Shown: positions 25,010 through 33,223 of the stretch, one piece after another | Layout of the letters: each line of letters starts with the position of its first letter | How positions within the stretch are numbered: position 1 is the stretch's first letter | DNA from: Mycolicibacterium alvei | GTDB taxonomy: Bacteria; Actinomycetota; Actinomycetes; Mycobacteriales; Mycobacteriaceae | Direction: 5' to 3' | Assembly: GCF_010727325.1 (NCBI RefSeq) | Contig: NZ_AP022565.1 | Coordinates: 4,712,001 to 4,776,000, forward strand | Length of the DNA: 64,000 nt | Notes under the pieces: model-generated | What the model was told of the DNA's origin: nothing | Database searches by the model: none | The model's input: the letters and a program-made list of their open reading frames with translations, nothing else | Translations under genes and position numbers: made by a program

Positions 25010-25804
25010 ATGTCTCGAAATCGTCTGGAAGACAAGAAGGTCATCATCACCGGCGCGGCAAGCGGCATCGGCCGGGCGGCCGCAGAGTTGATGGCCGCCG
25101 AAGGCGCCCGGGTGTTGATCGCCGATCTGGACGGCGATGCGGCCGCCGCGGCGGCCACCGAGATCGGCGACAACGCGGTCGGGATGGCGGTGGACGTGAT
25201 GGACGAGAGTTCGATCGCCACCATGGTCGACCGGGCCGTCGCCGAGTTCGGCGGAATCGACGTGCTGTGTAACCACGTCGGCGGCAGCAACCCGCACAAA
25301 GACCTTGACCTGCTGCGTCTGGACCTGGCCGAGTGGGACCGTGTCATGGCGCTCAACGCGCGTAGCACGGTCGTCGCGTCCAGGTTGGCGCTGCCGCACA
25401 TGATCGCCGCGGGCAGCGGCTCCATCATCAACACCGTCTCGATCGCCGGCCTGGCCGGCGACACCCTGCAGTGTGCATACGGCGCGGCCAAGGCTGCGGT
25501 GATCCGGCTCACCGCCTACATCGCCACCCAGTACGGGCGAAACGGGGTGCGCTGCAACGCAGTTGCCCCGGGTGCGATCATGACGCCGGCATTGCGTGAC
25601 AACCTGCCCGCCGCCATGGTCGACGAAATCCGCAGCCACAACGCCCTCGACCTGATCGGCGAACCCAGCGACATCGGCTGGGCCATGGTCTACCTGGCCT
25701 CCGACGAGTCCCGGTATATGAGCGGGCAGACCCTGGTGCTCGACGGCGGGCTGACTGCGCAGAGTCCGATCGCCCCGAGCCGGCGCGTGCTGCTCGATGA
25801 GTGA
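25010..25804 (+). CDS. Short-chain dehydrogenase/reductase
   Basis: 264 residues. ITGAASGIG cofactor motif, IADLDGD after beta2 (Asp suggests NAD preference), NHVGG replacing the usual NAG, Ser in NTVSIAG, and YGAAKAAV for Tyr/Lys. AGAAGGGTAGCC precedes the ATG and it follows the GH79-like gene by 19 nt, so the two may be co-transcribed; a sugar-related oxidation is possible but speculative. Confidence 0.85.
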   Translation: MSRNRLEDKKVIITGAASGIGRAAAELMAAEGARVLIADLDGDAAAAAATEIGDNAVGMAVDVMDESSIATMVDRAVAEFGGIDVLCNHVGGSNPHKDLDLLRLDLAEWDRVMALNARSTVVASRLALPHMIAAGSGSIINTVSIAGLAGDTLQCAYGAAKAAVIRLTAYIATQYGRNGVRCNAVAPGAIMTPALRDNLPAAMVDEIRSHNALDLIGEPSDIGWAMVYLASDESRYMSGQTLVLDGGLTAQSPIAPSRRVLLDE

Positions 25805-25822
25805 GCTTGCGCGCGGTCGGAA

Positions 25823-27598
25823 CTAGATGGGCATGCGGTAGCCGTAGTACTCGTGGTCCTCGTTGTATCCGCCGTGCCCCCATCCGATGGTGCGGAAATC
25901 GGCAACGAATTCGATGGCTTCGATCCATTTGACCTGTTTGAAGCCGAGTTCCAGTTCGTTGCGCAGCCGCAGCGGGGCACCGTGGGCCTCGCTGAGCGGC
26001 AGGCCGTTCATCTCGTAGGCGAGCAAGGCCATCGGTTCGCGCATGTGCTCGATGCGGTGGCAGTCGTAGTAGCGTCCGTGTCCGGGTTCGGCACCGTCGG
26101 CGAACGAGTAGAACACCACCCATTTGGCTTCCGGTAGCGGGTGCACCATGGCCAGGATGTCAGCCATCGCGACACCGCCCCACTTGGCCACACCGGACCA
26201 GCCCTGGATGCAGTAGTGCTGGGTGATCTGTTCATGTTTGGGCAGCGCCAACAAACCTTTGTAGGACAACTCAAGCGGAGTTTCCACTAACCCCTCGATG
26301 CGCAGCGTGTATTGCGACCAGCTGCCTTGCTGAAGCCGGCGGTAGTGCTCGGAATCGGGCAGTGTGCCGTTGGCCCACAGGTAGGGCGAGATGTCCTTGT
26401 CGGTGTACGACGCGCGCGGGTGGGTGCGTTCCATCGAGGCTTTGGCCCACCCCACGATGAAGCGGCCGGTGGTCTGCACCAGCCGGGGGTAACGGATGGT
26501 CACCGGTGAGGCGGCCAGCCACAGCGCGACGACCCCCGCAGCCGCCAGTCCGAATATCACTAGGGCCCAGTATGATTGGGTGTCTGTACCCAGCGCTATG
26601 TGGTTGAGGTTCTCCACCGCGCCGGTGGTGAACACCATGGTGACGTGGATCAGGATGAAAGTCACCATCCACAGCCACACGATGAAGTGCACGGTGCGGG
26701 CGACCTGCCGGTTGAGTGGTCCGCGGCCGGTGCCCAACCGGGCGGCGACAGCTGGTGCCTGCAGCAGGCCGGTCAGAAACGCCACCGGTGCGGCGATGAA
26801 CACGGTGGTGAAGTAGGCCAGCATCTGCAGCCCGTTGTAGGCGATGAACCCGTGGTTGGCGGGAAAATTCAGCGACGCGTATTGCACCGCGGTGGACAGT
26901 GCGTTTGGGAACACGTCCCAGGACTGGGGCACGATCCGCTGCCACTGCCCCGTGGTGAACAACAGCACATAGAACACCGCCCCGTTGAGCAACCACAACA
27001 GGTCGAAGCTGAAATGCCACCACCGTGCCAGCCCGATGGAGTGACGAAAACCCGGTATTCCCAACCATTTCGGTAGTGTCACCGCGTCGTCTTTGGAGGT
27101 CCAGACCCTCGGCGGATCGCTCTTGTCCATCCGGTCAGCGGGCACCTGGCCACGCATCCGCAACCACTCTGTGCCGGGGCGGCAGCCCGCGTTCAGGTAC
27201 AGCCGCGGATGGTCGGCCAGGATCTGCAACCCCGAGCGCAGGATGAACATCATGAACACGATGTTGAAGAAGTGCTGCCAGCGCAGCCAGGCCGGGAAAC
27301 CGCTATTCACTGCGGGCGCAAAGCTCGGCGAGCTGCCCGGGTAACGCGCGATGAAGTCCTGCATCCAGCCGTACTCGCGAAGTTGTTGGGCCACTGCGAC
27401 GACCAAGAGCAGCACCGCCACGCTGATGGGCAGCAGCCACAGGGCGCTGACCCAACGCCGGCCCAGCCGAACCGACGGGAAGCGGGCCGGGACTTGGGGG
27501 ATGCCGCCGCCGAACTGCAGTGGGTCGACGCGGTCTCCCCACGCGGGCCGTGGCGGGTGAGGATCCAACTGCGTCGCCGGCCGATTGTCGGTTGTCAT
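25823..27598 (-). CDS. Fusion of cytochrome b-like membrane domain and sulfite oxidase-type molybdopterin domain
   Basis: 591 residues from ATG 27598 (AGGAGG 9 nt upstream). The N-terminal ~400 residues have about six membrane helices with His in WLRWQHFFNIVF, LARWWHFSF and VHFIVWLWMVTFILIHV, suitable as heme ligands of a cytochrome b561/formate dehydrogenase gamma-like unit. The C-terminal ~190 residues are an oxidoreductase molybdopterin-binding domain; Cys463 in YCIQGWSG is the Mo ligand. This joins in one chain what MsrP and MsrQ-type systems split in two. Role: electron transfer between quinones and an oxidised or reduced sulfur/nitrogen substrate. Confidence 0.8.
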   Translation of the reverse strand: MTTDNRPATQLDPHPPRPAWGDRVDPLQFGGGIPQVPARFPSVRLGRRWVSALWLLPISVAVLLLVVAVAQQLREYGWMQDFIARYPGSSPSFAPAVNSGFPAWLRWQHFFNIVFMMFILRSGLQILADHPRLYLNAGCRPGTEWLRMRGQVPADRMDKSDPPRVWTSKDDAVTLPKWLGIPGFRHSIGLARWWHFSFDLLWLLNGAVFYVLLFTTGQWQRIVPQSWDVFPNALSTAVQYASLNFPANHGFIAYNGLQMLAYFTTVFIAAPVAFLTGLLQAPAVAARLGTGRGPLNRQVARTVHFIVWLWMVTFILIHVTMVFTTGAVENLNHIALGTDTQSYWALVIFGLAAAGVVALWLAASPVTIRYPRLVQTTGRFIVGWAKASMERTHPRASYTDKDISPYLWANGTLPDSEHYRRLQQGSWSQYTLRIEGLVETPLELSYKGLLALPKHEQITQHYCIQGWSGVAKWGGVAMADILAMVHPLPEAKWVVFYSFADGAEPGHGRYYDCHRIEHMREPMALLAYEMNGLPLSEAHGAPLRLRNELELGFKQVKWIEAIEFVADFRTIGWGHGGYNEDHEYYGYRMPI

Positions 27599-27749
27599 AT
27601 CCCGGACCTCCTGCCTACAGTCGCCCATACCGGCCGAGCATGTCTTTGCCCACCAGGATTGGTCGCAGGGTTTCGGCGGTCAGATCCAGTCAACCGATCG
27701 CCGATTTCACGGGATGTCCCTGCGTGTCAGGCACATGATCCGTCACCTC

Positions 27750-27767
27750 CCATACGTTCAGGTATGG
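27750..27767. promoter_or_regulatory. Inverted repeat CCATAC-N6-GTATGG
   Basis: Perfect 6-bp arms between the molybdo-fusion gene (start 27598) and the small exported protein (end 27830). Could be an operator for the fusion gene; regulator unknown. Confidence 0.3.
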
Positions 27768-27829
27768 TGCACCGCCAGCGTAGTGCTGTTAGCTGGATGT
27801 TCCCTGTGGCAAACCCGAGCGGGTGCCTG

Positions 27830-28093
27830 TTACCGCAGCGGCGGTACGTTGCCCCACGACCCGTAGGGGCCGTTGGACCCAATACCCATTCCGGGACTGA
27901 TACTGGGTGGCTCCGAGTACACCTGCGCGTTGCCGGGACTCTGGCACACCACAGAGCCGCCACTCTCGGTGCAGTTGGCGGCGGGTTCCGCGAAAGCGCT
28001 TGGCGCGAAAGCGATTCCCACCGCCGCGGCGGCGCCTGCCAACACCGATACCAGCGCAACCGGCATCATCGAGCGTCTGGACATTGTGTTCAC
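27830..28093 (-). CDS. Small exported protein of unknown function
   Basis: 87 residues from GTG 28093, chosen because AGGAG lies 8 nt upstream; ATG 28084 is an alternative. The signal peptide (RRSMMPVALVSVLAGAAAAV) ends at SAFA-EP. The mature part has two Cys (NCTESGGSVVCQSPG), likely a disulfide, and a Pro/Gly-rich tail (SISPGMGIGSNGPYGSW). No family recognised with certainty. Confidence 0.65.
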   Translation of the reverse strand: MNTMSRRSMMPVALVSVLAGAAAAVGIAFAPSAFAEPAANCTESGGSVVCQSPGNAQVYSEPPSISPGMGIGSNGPYGSWGNVPPLR

Positions 28094-28346
28094 GGTCCAC
28101 TCTCCTTCGTCGAGTTCGCCTCTGTACACCAGCATTCCCATCGGGAGCGCCGAAATCATTGGTGCTGGCCACCGACTCGAACCCGGCTAGCTGGTACGCA
28201 CCTCCCCAGGGGCGCTGCCGATTGCGCCCGGGGATCCCGCGGACTATCGCATTGGGCAACGCCGCGGTGCGACGAGGAGGAAAATGGTTCGAACCGGGGT
28301 ATCTCTACCTCAAACGAGAATGGGGGGCGGTCTGTGTGGGGGTGCG
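28094..28346. other. Divergent intergenic region
   Basis: 253 bases between the small exported protein and the response regulator. No RNA gene could be supported, though two TTCGA-containing stretches resemble T-arms. A frame from 28284 would extend the regulator N-terminus; I prefer the ATG at 28347. Confidence 0.5.
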
Positions 28347-29039
28347 ATGACCGACCCATCTGATGATCGGCCCGGCTCGACGACGACAGGAGCTGCCGAG
28401 CGGGTGATCGTGGCCGGAGACGACGTCCTGTTCCGCGAAGGATTGGCATGTCTTCTGCAGCATTGGGGTTTCCACGTTGTGGCGAAAGCCGGTCGAGTGG
28501 CCCAATTGCTGCCGCTGGTGCGCACGATCGCTCCCGAACTCGTGGTGATCAGTATTCCCGACCCGGCTGATCACCCAGACGAATACGAGGCGGCGCGGTT
28601 GATTCGTAGTGAGTTCCCCCGGGCAGGTGTGCTGGTGCTGTGCGCTCACGTCGAAGTTCAACACGCCATCGACGCGCTGTCGGGCGGCGGCGGGATCAGC
28701 TACCTGCTCAACAGTCGGGTCGCCGACCTTGCCGATTTCGTCGACATCCTCAAACGTATCGCCAAGGGCGCCTGCATCATTGGCCCGGCCGTCGCTCAAG
28801 CGCTGGTTGCTGCACGAGAGGATCAGGATCCGCTTTCCGCCCTCAGCGGACGCGAACACGAGGTCCTGCGACTGATGGCCGAAGGTCGTTCCAACGCAGG
28901 CATCGCCCGCCAGCTGTATCTGGCCGAAGGCACCATCGAAAAACATGTGCACAGCATCATGGCCAAGCTCGACATCGCCGAGACTCCAGATGATCATCGG
29001 CGGGTTCAGGCGGTTATCGCCTTCCTTCACGGCAGCTGA
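28347..29039 (+). CDS. Orphan LuxR/NarL-family regulator with degenerate receiver domain
   Basis: 230 residues. The receiver (about 20-140) keeps the acidic pair in VAGDDVLFREGL, but the phospho-acceptor position reads VVISIP (Ser instead of Asp) and the conserved Lys is replaced in SYLLNSRV (Asn). The C-terminal LuxR helix-turn-helix is intact: SGREHEVLRLMAEGRSNAGIARQLYLAEGTIEKHVHSI. It should bind DNA but not be switched by phosphorylation. No histidine kinase is adjacent. Target genes unknown; the divergent small exported protein is one candidate. Confidence 0.85.
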   Translation: MTDPSDDRPGSTTTGAAERVIVAGDDVLFREGLACLLQHWGFHVVAKAGRVAQLLPLVRTIAPELVVISIPDPADHPDEYEAARLIRSEFPRAGVLVLCAHVEVQHAIDALSGGGGISYLLNSRVADLADFVDILKRIAKGACIIGPAVAQALVAAREDQDPLSALSGREHEVLRLMAEGRSNAGIARQLYLAEGTIEKHVHSIMAKLDIAETPDDHRRVQAVIAFLHGS

Positions 29040-29175
29040 CCTGACGCGAACTATCGGGTGTCACACATCGTGGCTATTGCTCGCCGTCCTCCACGACAAC
29101 CTTGATCCGCTCGAGCGTCTTGCGCATATCCCGGAGGTTGCGGCGTTGGCGCGCGTCGGATGGGCCTCAATCCTG

Positions 29176-29880
29176 TTACCGCAAGGGCAGCTCGGCGAAG
29201 ATCGGCGTGGTGGGTGCGGCCGAACCGCTTCCGGGCTCGACCGTGAAGGCCAATGCCGATGCGTCGCCGAGGTTGGGTAGCACTGCGGTGGTCGACGGCG
29301 CCACGGCGGCGGAGTCCATCGTGCCCGCTGACTCCGGTCCGGCCTTGCGTAGCAGCCACATCTGATAGACGGTGCCGGATTCGGGAGGCGCGACACCGTT
29401 CATCACCAGGACGCCGGCGTTACGTTGACGGGAGAACACCACCGTTGCGGTACCGCCGGTGGGAATCTCGCCGGAGACGGTCCGCACGTCCGGCGCGGCG
29501 AAGACCTGTTCGGCGGCCGACGGCGTCGAAGCCGGCCGCATCGCGATGCCGATACCGATACCGGCGAGGGCCACCACGACGGCGGCCGCGGCGGCCAGCG
29601 CTGCCGTGCGCCACCGGGGCGGTTTCGGCCGTAGCTCGCGGACCGACACCGCGGCCAGCACCTGCTCACGAAGATGGGCCGGTGGTTCGAGCGCGGTGCC
29701 GGCCGCCAGCACGGCCATGGTTTCGCGGGTTTCCCGCACCTCGCCGGCGAACTGCACGACAATCTCGGGCGGAGCGGTGGCAAGGCGCCGTTCGATGTCG
29801 GCACGTTCGGCGTCGGATAGCGCGTGCAACGCAAACGGTGTGGCCAGCGTGATCAGTTCGGCATCCAGCGGGTCGGTCAT
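29176..29880 (-). CDS. rskA: Anti-sigma-K factor RskA
   Basis: 234 residues, near the 232 of M. tuberculosis RskA, which it resembles closely from memory. The N-terminal cytosolic anti-sigma domain is rich in [19 protein letters not shown] and ends near residue 85. One membrane helix ([20 protein letters not shown]) spans about 94-113, and the extracytoplasmic domain contains [20 protein letters not shown] and GTVYQMWLL. RskA binds SigK at the membrane; proteolysis releases it. ATG overlaps the sigK stop (ATGA), a coupling usual for sigma/anti-sigma pairs. Confidence 0.93.
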   Translation of the reverse strand: MTDPLDAELITLATPFALHALSDAERADIERRLATAPPEIVVQFAGEVRETRETMAVLAAGTALEPPAHLREQVLAAVSVRELRPKPPRWRTAALAAAAAVVVALAGIGIGIAMRPASTPSAAEQVFAAPDVRTVSGEIPTGGTATVVFSRQRNAGVLVMNGVAPPESGTVYQMWLLRKAGPESAGTMDSAAVAPSTTAVLPNLGDASALAFTVEPGSGSAAPTTPIFAELPLR

Positions 29881-30440
29881 GCGGCCCCCAGACAGTTGCG
29901 CAGGCCGCGGATGGCATCGCGCATCCGGGACTTGACGGTGGCCAGGTTGGCGGTGAGGCGTTGGGATACCTGGCTATAGGTCAAACCCTGGTAGTAGGCC
30001 AGGTCGATGCACTCCCGTTGGACATCGGTGAGCGAGGACAGGCAGTCCGTCACCCGGCGCCGTTCGTCCTCGGTGATCACCGAATCGGCGACGTGATCGA
30101 CGGGCGGCTGCACGTTGCTCGCCCCATAGCGTGATTCCCGCTGACTGGCGGCCTGCTCGGTGCGTACCCGGTCCACCGCGCGCCGGTGTGCCAACGTCAT
30201 CAGCCAGGCCATCGGAGAGCCGGCTGCCGGGTCGTACCCGCCGGCGGAGCGCCACACCTGCAGGTAGATCTCCTGGGTGGTTTCCTCGCTGTATCCCGGG
30301 TCCCGCACCACCTTCGTGACCAGGCCGAACACCCGCGACTTGGTGTGGTCATAGAATTCGGCGAAAGCCTCGACGTCGCGTCGTGCGACCCGGCGCAGCA
30401 AAGCGTCGAGGTCGGTGGTCACGCACCGTAGCCTAGCCAT
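29877..30440 (-). CDS. sigK: ECF sigma factor SigK
   Basis: 187 residues from ATG 30440, the same length as M. tuberculosis SigK; a GTG at 30422 is an alternative start. Region 2 includes [16 protein letters not shown] and [14 protein letters not shown]; region 4 includes [20 protein letters not shown] and [19 protein letters not shown]. Held inactive by membrane RskA, encoded next. A promoter matching the SigK consensus lies at the head of this gene block (34526-34552), so the locus is probably self-activated. Confidence 0.93.
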   Translation of the reverse strand: MARLRCVTTDLDALLRRVARRDVEAFAEFYDHTKSRVFGLVTKVVRDPGYSEETTQEIYLQVWRSAGGYDPAAGSPMAWLMTLAHRRAVDRVRTEQAASQRESRYGASNVQPPVDHVADSVITEDERRRVTDCLSSLTDVQRECIDLAYYQGLTYSQVSQRLTANLATVKSRMRDAIRGLRNCLGAA

Positions 30441-30460
30441 CGGCGCCAGTGCGGTCACGG

Positions 30461-31240
30461 TTATCGATACTTCGGTGGCATCGGAATGAAGAATGAAGTG
30501 CGCGAGCAGTATTCGGTGAACCCCGGGCGCCCGGCCATGAACTTCTCGGTCAGCCGCGCCCCGGTCGCATATACCAGGAAGTACGTCATGAGCACCGGGG
30601 AGAGCACCGTCAGCAGCGACGGCCAGCCGCAGAGGGTCACCAGCCACAGCCCCCACCACACGCAACTGTCGCCGAAGTAGTTGGGGTGGCGGGTCCAGGC
30701 CCACAGGCCGCGGTCCATGATGGCACCCCGGTTGGCCGGGTCGGATGTGAACCGGCGCAGTTGGTGGTCACCGACCGCCTCGAACGCCAGCCCGACGAAC
30801 CAGATCGCCACCCCGGCAATCAGAACCGGCCGCAGCGCCGTAGGTGTCGGTCCCAGCGTCGAGGACAACTGCACCGGCAGGGAGACAAACCAGGTTGCGG
30901 CGGCCTGGATCCCGAACACCTTGCGCAGCACGCGGCCGGCCGAGTAGTCGCCGCCCAGAAGTTCTCGATAGCGCGGATCCTCACCCTTTCCCGCCGATTT
31001 GAGCACCATGTGCCAGGACAGCCGCCCGGCCCACAGGACGATCAGCGCCAACAGCAGCAGACGACGGAACAGATCGCCGGTGCCGAGCAGTGCGGACACC
31101 ACGGCGACGACGATGAACCCCACGCCCCAGGCCACGTCGACGACGTTGTACCGCCCGATCGCCCGGCCGATCAGAAACGTCGCTCCGTGCACGACGGCGA
31201 GCGCGGCAAGCGATGCCGCGGTGACGATCAGCAGATTCAT
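30461..31240 (-). CDS. DUF1295 membrane protein, Rv0446c-like
   Basis: 259 residues with about seven membrane helices. The C-terminal part LWAWTRHPNYFGDSCVWWG and RPGFTEYCSRTSFFIP match DUF1295, related to steroid 5-alpha-reductases and isoprenylcysteine methyltransferases. Starts by 4-nt overlap with the ufaA1 stop. Its place in the conserved SigK block beside a fatty-acid methyltransferase and an FAD enzyme suggests a lipid-modifying redox role; the reaction is unproven. Confidence 0.85.
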   Translation of the reverse strand: MNLLIVTAASLAALAVVHGATFLIGRAIGRYNVVDVAWGVGFIVVAVVSALLGTGDLFRRLLLLALIVLWAGRLSWHMVLKSAGKGEDPRYRELLGGDYSAGRVLRKVFGIQAAATWFVSLPVQLSSTLGPTPTALRPVLIAGVAIWFVGLAFEAVGDHQLRRFTSDPANRGAIMDRGLWAWTRHPNYFGDSCVWWGLWLVTLCGWPSLLTVLSPVLMTYFLVYATGARLTEKFMAGRPGFTEYCSRTSFFIPMPPKYR

Positions 31241-32505
31241 CGTGGACCCCCGGTCGCGGCAAACGTCCACTGGTAGACGTCGAGATAGCCTGAGCTGAAA
31301 CCCGCCTCGGAGTAGGCCAGATATAACTCCCACATCCGTTGGAAGACATCATCGAAACCGGACAGTGCCGGCGCCTGACGGCGTGAGACGAAGCGTTCGC
31401 GCCACAGCCGCAGCGTCTCGGCGTAATGCGGGCGCAGGGACAGCATGTCGACTGTGCGCAGCCGGGTCTCGCGTTCGGTGGCGTCGATGACCGCCTTGGT
31501 GGAGGGGAGCGATCCACCGGGGAAGATGTACTTCTGGATCCAGGTGAAGGTGTCTCGCGACGCGCGCATCCGGTCGTGCGGCATGGTGATAGTCTGGATC
31601 GCGACCCGTCCGCCCGGGTTGACCAGCCGGTCCAAGGTCTGAAAATAGTTGGGCCAGAACTGATATCCGACGGCCTCCATCATCTCGACCGAGATCACGG
31701 CGTCGTAGCGGCCGTCGACGTCGCGGTAGTCGAGCAGGTCGATCGCGACCCGATCGGACAGGCCCGCGGCGGCGACGCGTTCCCGCGCCAGCTGCTGTTG
31801 TTCGCCCGACAGGGTGACCGAACGGATCTGGGCACCGCGGGCAGCGGCCCGGATGCACAGCTCACCCCAGCCGGTGCCGATCTCCAGTACCCGGCTGCCC
31901 AGCCCGACGCCTGCGGTGTCGAGCAGCCGGTCGATCTTGTGCCGCTGAGCACCGGCCAGTTCCGCCGGGGTGGCGGGCAATCGGCCGAACAGTGCGCTGG
32001 AATATGTCATCGTCTCGTCGAGGAATTCGGCGAACAATTCATTGGACAGGTCGTAGTGGGCCGAGATGTTGCGCCGGGACTGTGCGGGGTCGTTGTATTG
32101 CGATCGCGGTGCCCGCGGCAGCACCAGACTTCGGAACCGTTGCAGCGGTGCGGGAACCAGCTCACCCATGGACCGGCAGAACTCGGTCAGCAGACCGACG
32201 AGGTCGGTGGAGCTCCACTCGCCGGCCATATAGGACTCGCCGAATCCGATCAGGCCGTGCCTGCCGATCCTGCGGGTCAGCGCCGCGGGGTGATGGATCA
32301 CCATGGTGGGCAGGGTCGGGTCGGCCGCCCCGACCACCGTTCCGTCGGGAAAGGCCAGCCGTACCGGCAGCGAGGCCGCGGCGCGCCGCAGCAAGTGATC
32401 GGCCACGACCCCGGCCAGTGCAGCCAGCGGTCCGCTCGGCAGGCGTCCCACATCGGGCCAGCGGTCCGTGTCGACGGTGCCCGGCGTCTCGATCTCAGTG
32501 CTCAC
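31237..32505 (-). CDS. ufaA1: Cyclopropane-fatty-acid synthase family SAM methyltransferase UfaA1
   Basis: 422 residues. The SAM-binding motif is VLEIGTGWGELCIRAA, followed by GVTLSGEQ-like SVTLSGEQQQLARE, and the CFAS signature SVEMMEAVGYQFWPNYF and YIFPGGSLPS. N-terminal SCP2-like extension as in full CFA synthases. The M. tuberculosis protein has been reported to methylate oleate toward tuberculostearate; I rely on memory for that. GTG start overlaps the DUF1365 stop by 11 nt. Acts on membrane phospholipid acyl chains. Confidence 0.88.
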   Translation of the reverse strand: MSTEIETPGTVDTDRWPDVGRLPSGPLAALAGVVADHLLRRAAASLPVRLAFPDGTVVGAADPTLPTMVIHHPAALTRRIGRHGLIGFGESYMAGEWSSTDLVGLLTEFCRSMGELVPAPLQRFRSLVLPRAPRSQYNDPAQSRRNISAHYDLSNELFAEFLDETMTYSSALFGRLPATPAELAGAQRHKIDRLLDTAGVGLGSRVLEIGTGWGELCIRAAARGAQIRSVTLSGEQQQLARERVAAAGLSDRVAIDLLDYRDVDGRYDAVISVEMMEAVGYQFWPNYFQTLDRLVNPGGRVAIQTITMPHDRMRASRDTFTWIQKYIFPGGSLPSTKAVIDATERETRLRTVDMLSLRPHYAETLRLWRERFVSRRQAPALSGFDDVFQRMWELYLAYSEAGFSSGYLDVYQWTFAATGGPR

Positions 32506-33223
32506 AGCGAGTTCCTTCGATTTCGGTGGGCCGCGGGATCACGGGAACCCCGCGCAGCCACAACCTGATTCCCTCGATCCGGATAGCGATGGCCCCGGCC
32601 AGTGGGGCCAGCGGCGCAGTCAGCTGAAGAAGAAGGAGCGCCCTGGCCGTCGCCGGCCTGCGGTCACCCCGCAAGATCGCGACGAATGTCGGCTGTCCTT
32701 CGCGGTGCAGGGAAACCGACACCGCCAGATGTTCGTCGGGTTCGGGAGCCCGCAGGAGGTAGTGCCCGTCGACGGCGTTGAACGGTGACACGTACAGGCG
32801 CTTGGATATTCGGGCGGGCCCGGGCGCGGGCAGCAGATAGGCGTGGCGGCGGCCGTAGGTGTTGTGTACCTCGGCGACCACGTAGCACAGCGTGCCGGCG
32901 GCATCGTGGCACCAGTACAGGCTCAGCGGGTTGAACACGTAGCCCAGCACCCTCGCCTGCAACAGGGCGGTGATCCGTCCGCCGCCCAGGTCGACCTCGT
33001 GCGATGCCAGGAACGCGTCGATGCGGTGCCGCAGTGAGTCTTTCGGTCCGCCCGAAAAGTGGTCGCGGGCATCGAACCGGGCGAACGGTCCGAGCCAGCG
33101 GGGCAGGCGTGGCATCCGGTCGAGATCGACGTACCAGCTGTAGCCGCGGTAGGTGAAGCGATGGTGCACGGGTGCCCGGCGAACATGAGTGATCCGGGTG
33201 CGGTACAGGGCGGGCGTCAGCAT
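32495..33223 (-). CDS. DUF1365 protein, Rv0448c-like
   Basis: 242 residues from ATG 33223. FTYRGYSWYVDLDRMP near the N-terminus, VLGYVFNPLSLYWCHD and EVHNTYGRRHAYLL are DUF1365 landmarks. The family is almost always found between an amine-oxidase-like FAD protein and a CFAS methyltransferase, as here, and is thought to help modify fatty acyl chains, but its activity is not established. Overlaps both neighbours (7 and 11 nt). Confidence 0.87.
   Translation of the reverse strand: MLTPALYRTRITHVRRAPVHHRFTYRGYSWYVDLDRMPRLPRWLGPFARFDARDHFSGGPKDSLRHRIDAFLASHEVDLGGGRITALLQARVLGYVFNPLSLYWCHDAAGTLCYVVAEVHNTYGRRHAYLLPAPGPARISKRLYVSPFNAVDGHYLLRAPEPDEHLAVSVSLHREGQPTFVAILRGDRRPATARALLLLQLTAPLAPLAGAIAIRIEGIRLWLRGVPVIPRPTEIEGTRCEH

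Noticed and set aside
28170..28310. Possible tRNA genes (GGGTTCGAGTC and GGTTCGAACC stretches)
   Set aside because: T-arm-like loops are present but the 5-bp T stems do not pair, and no acceptor or anticodon stem could be found.
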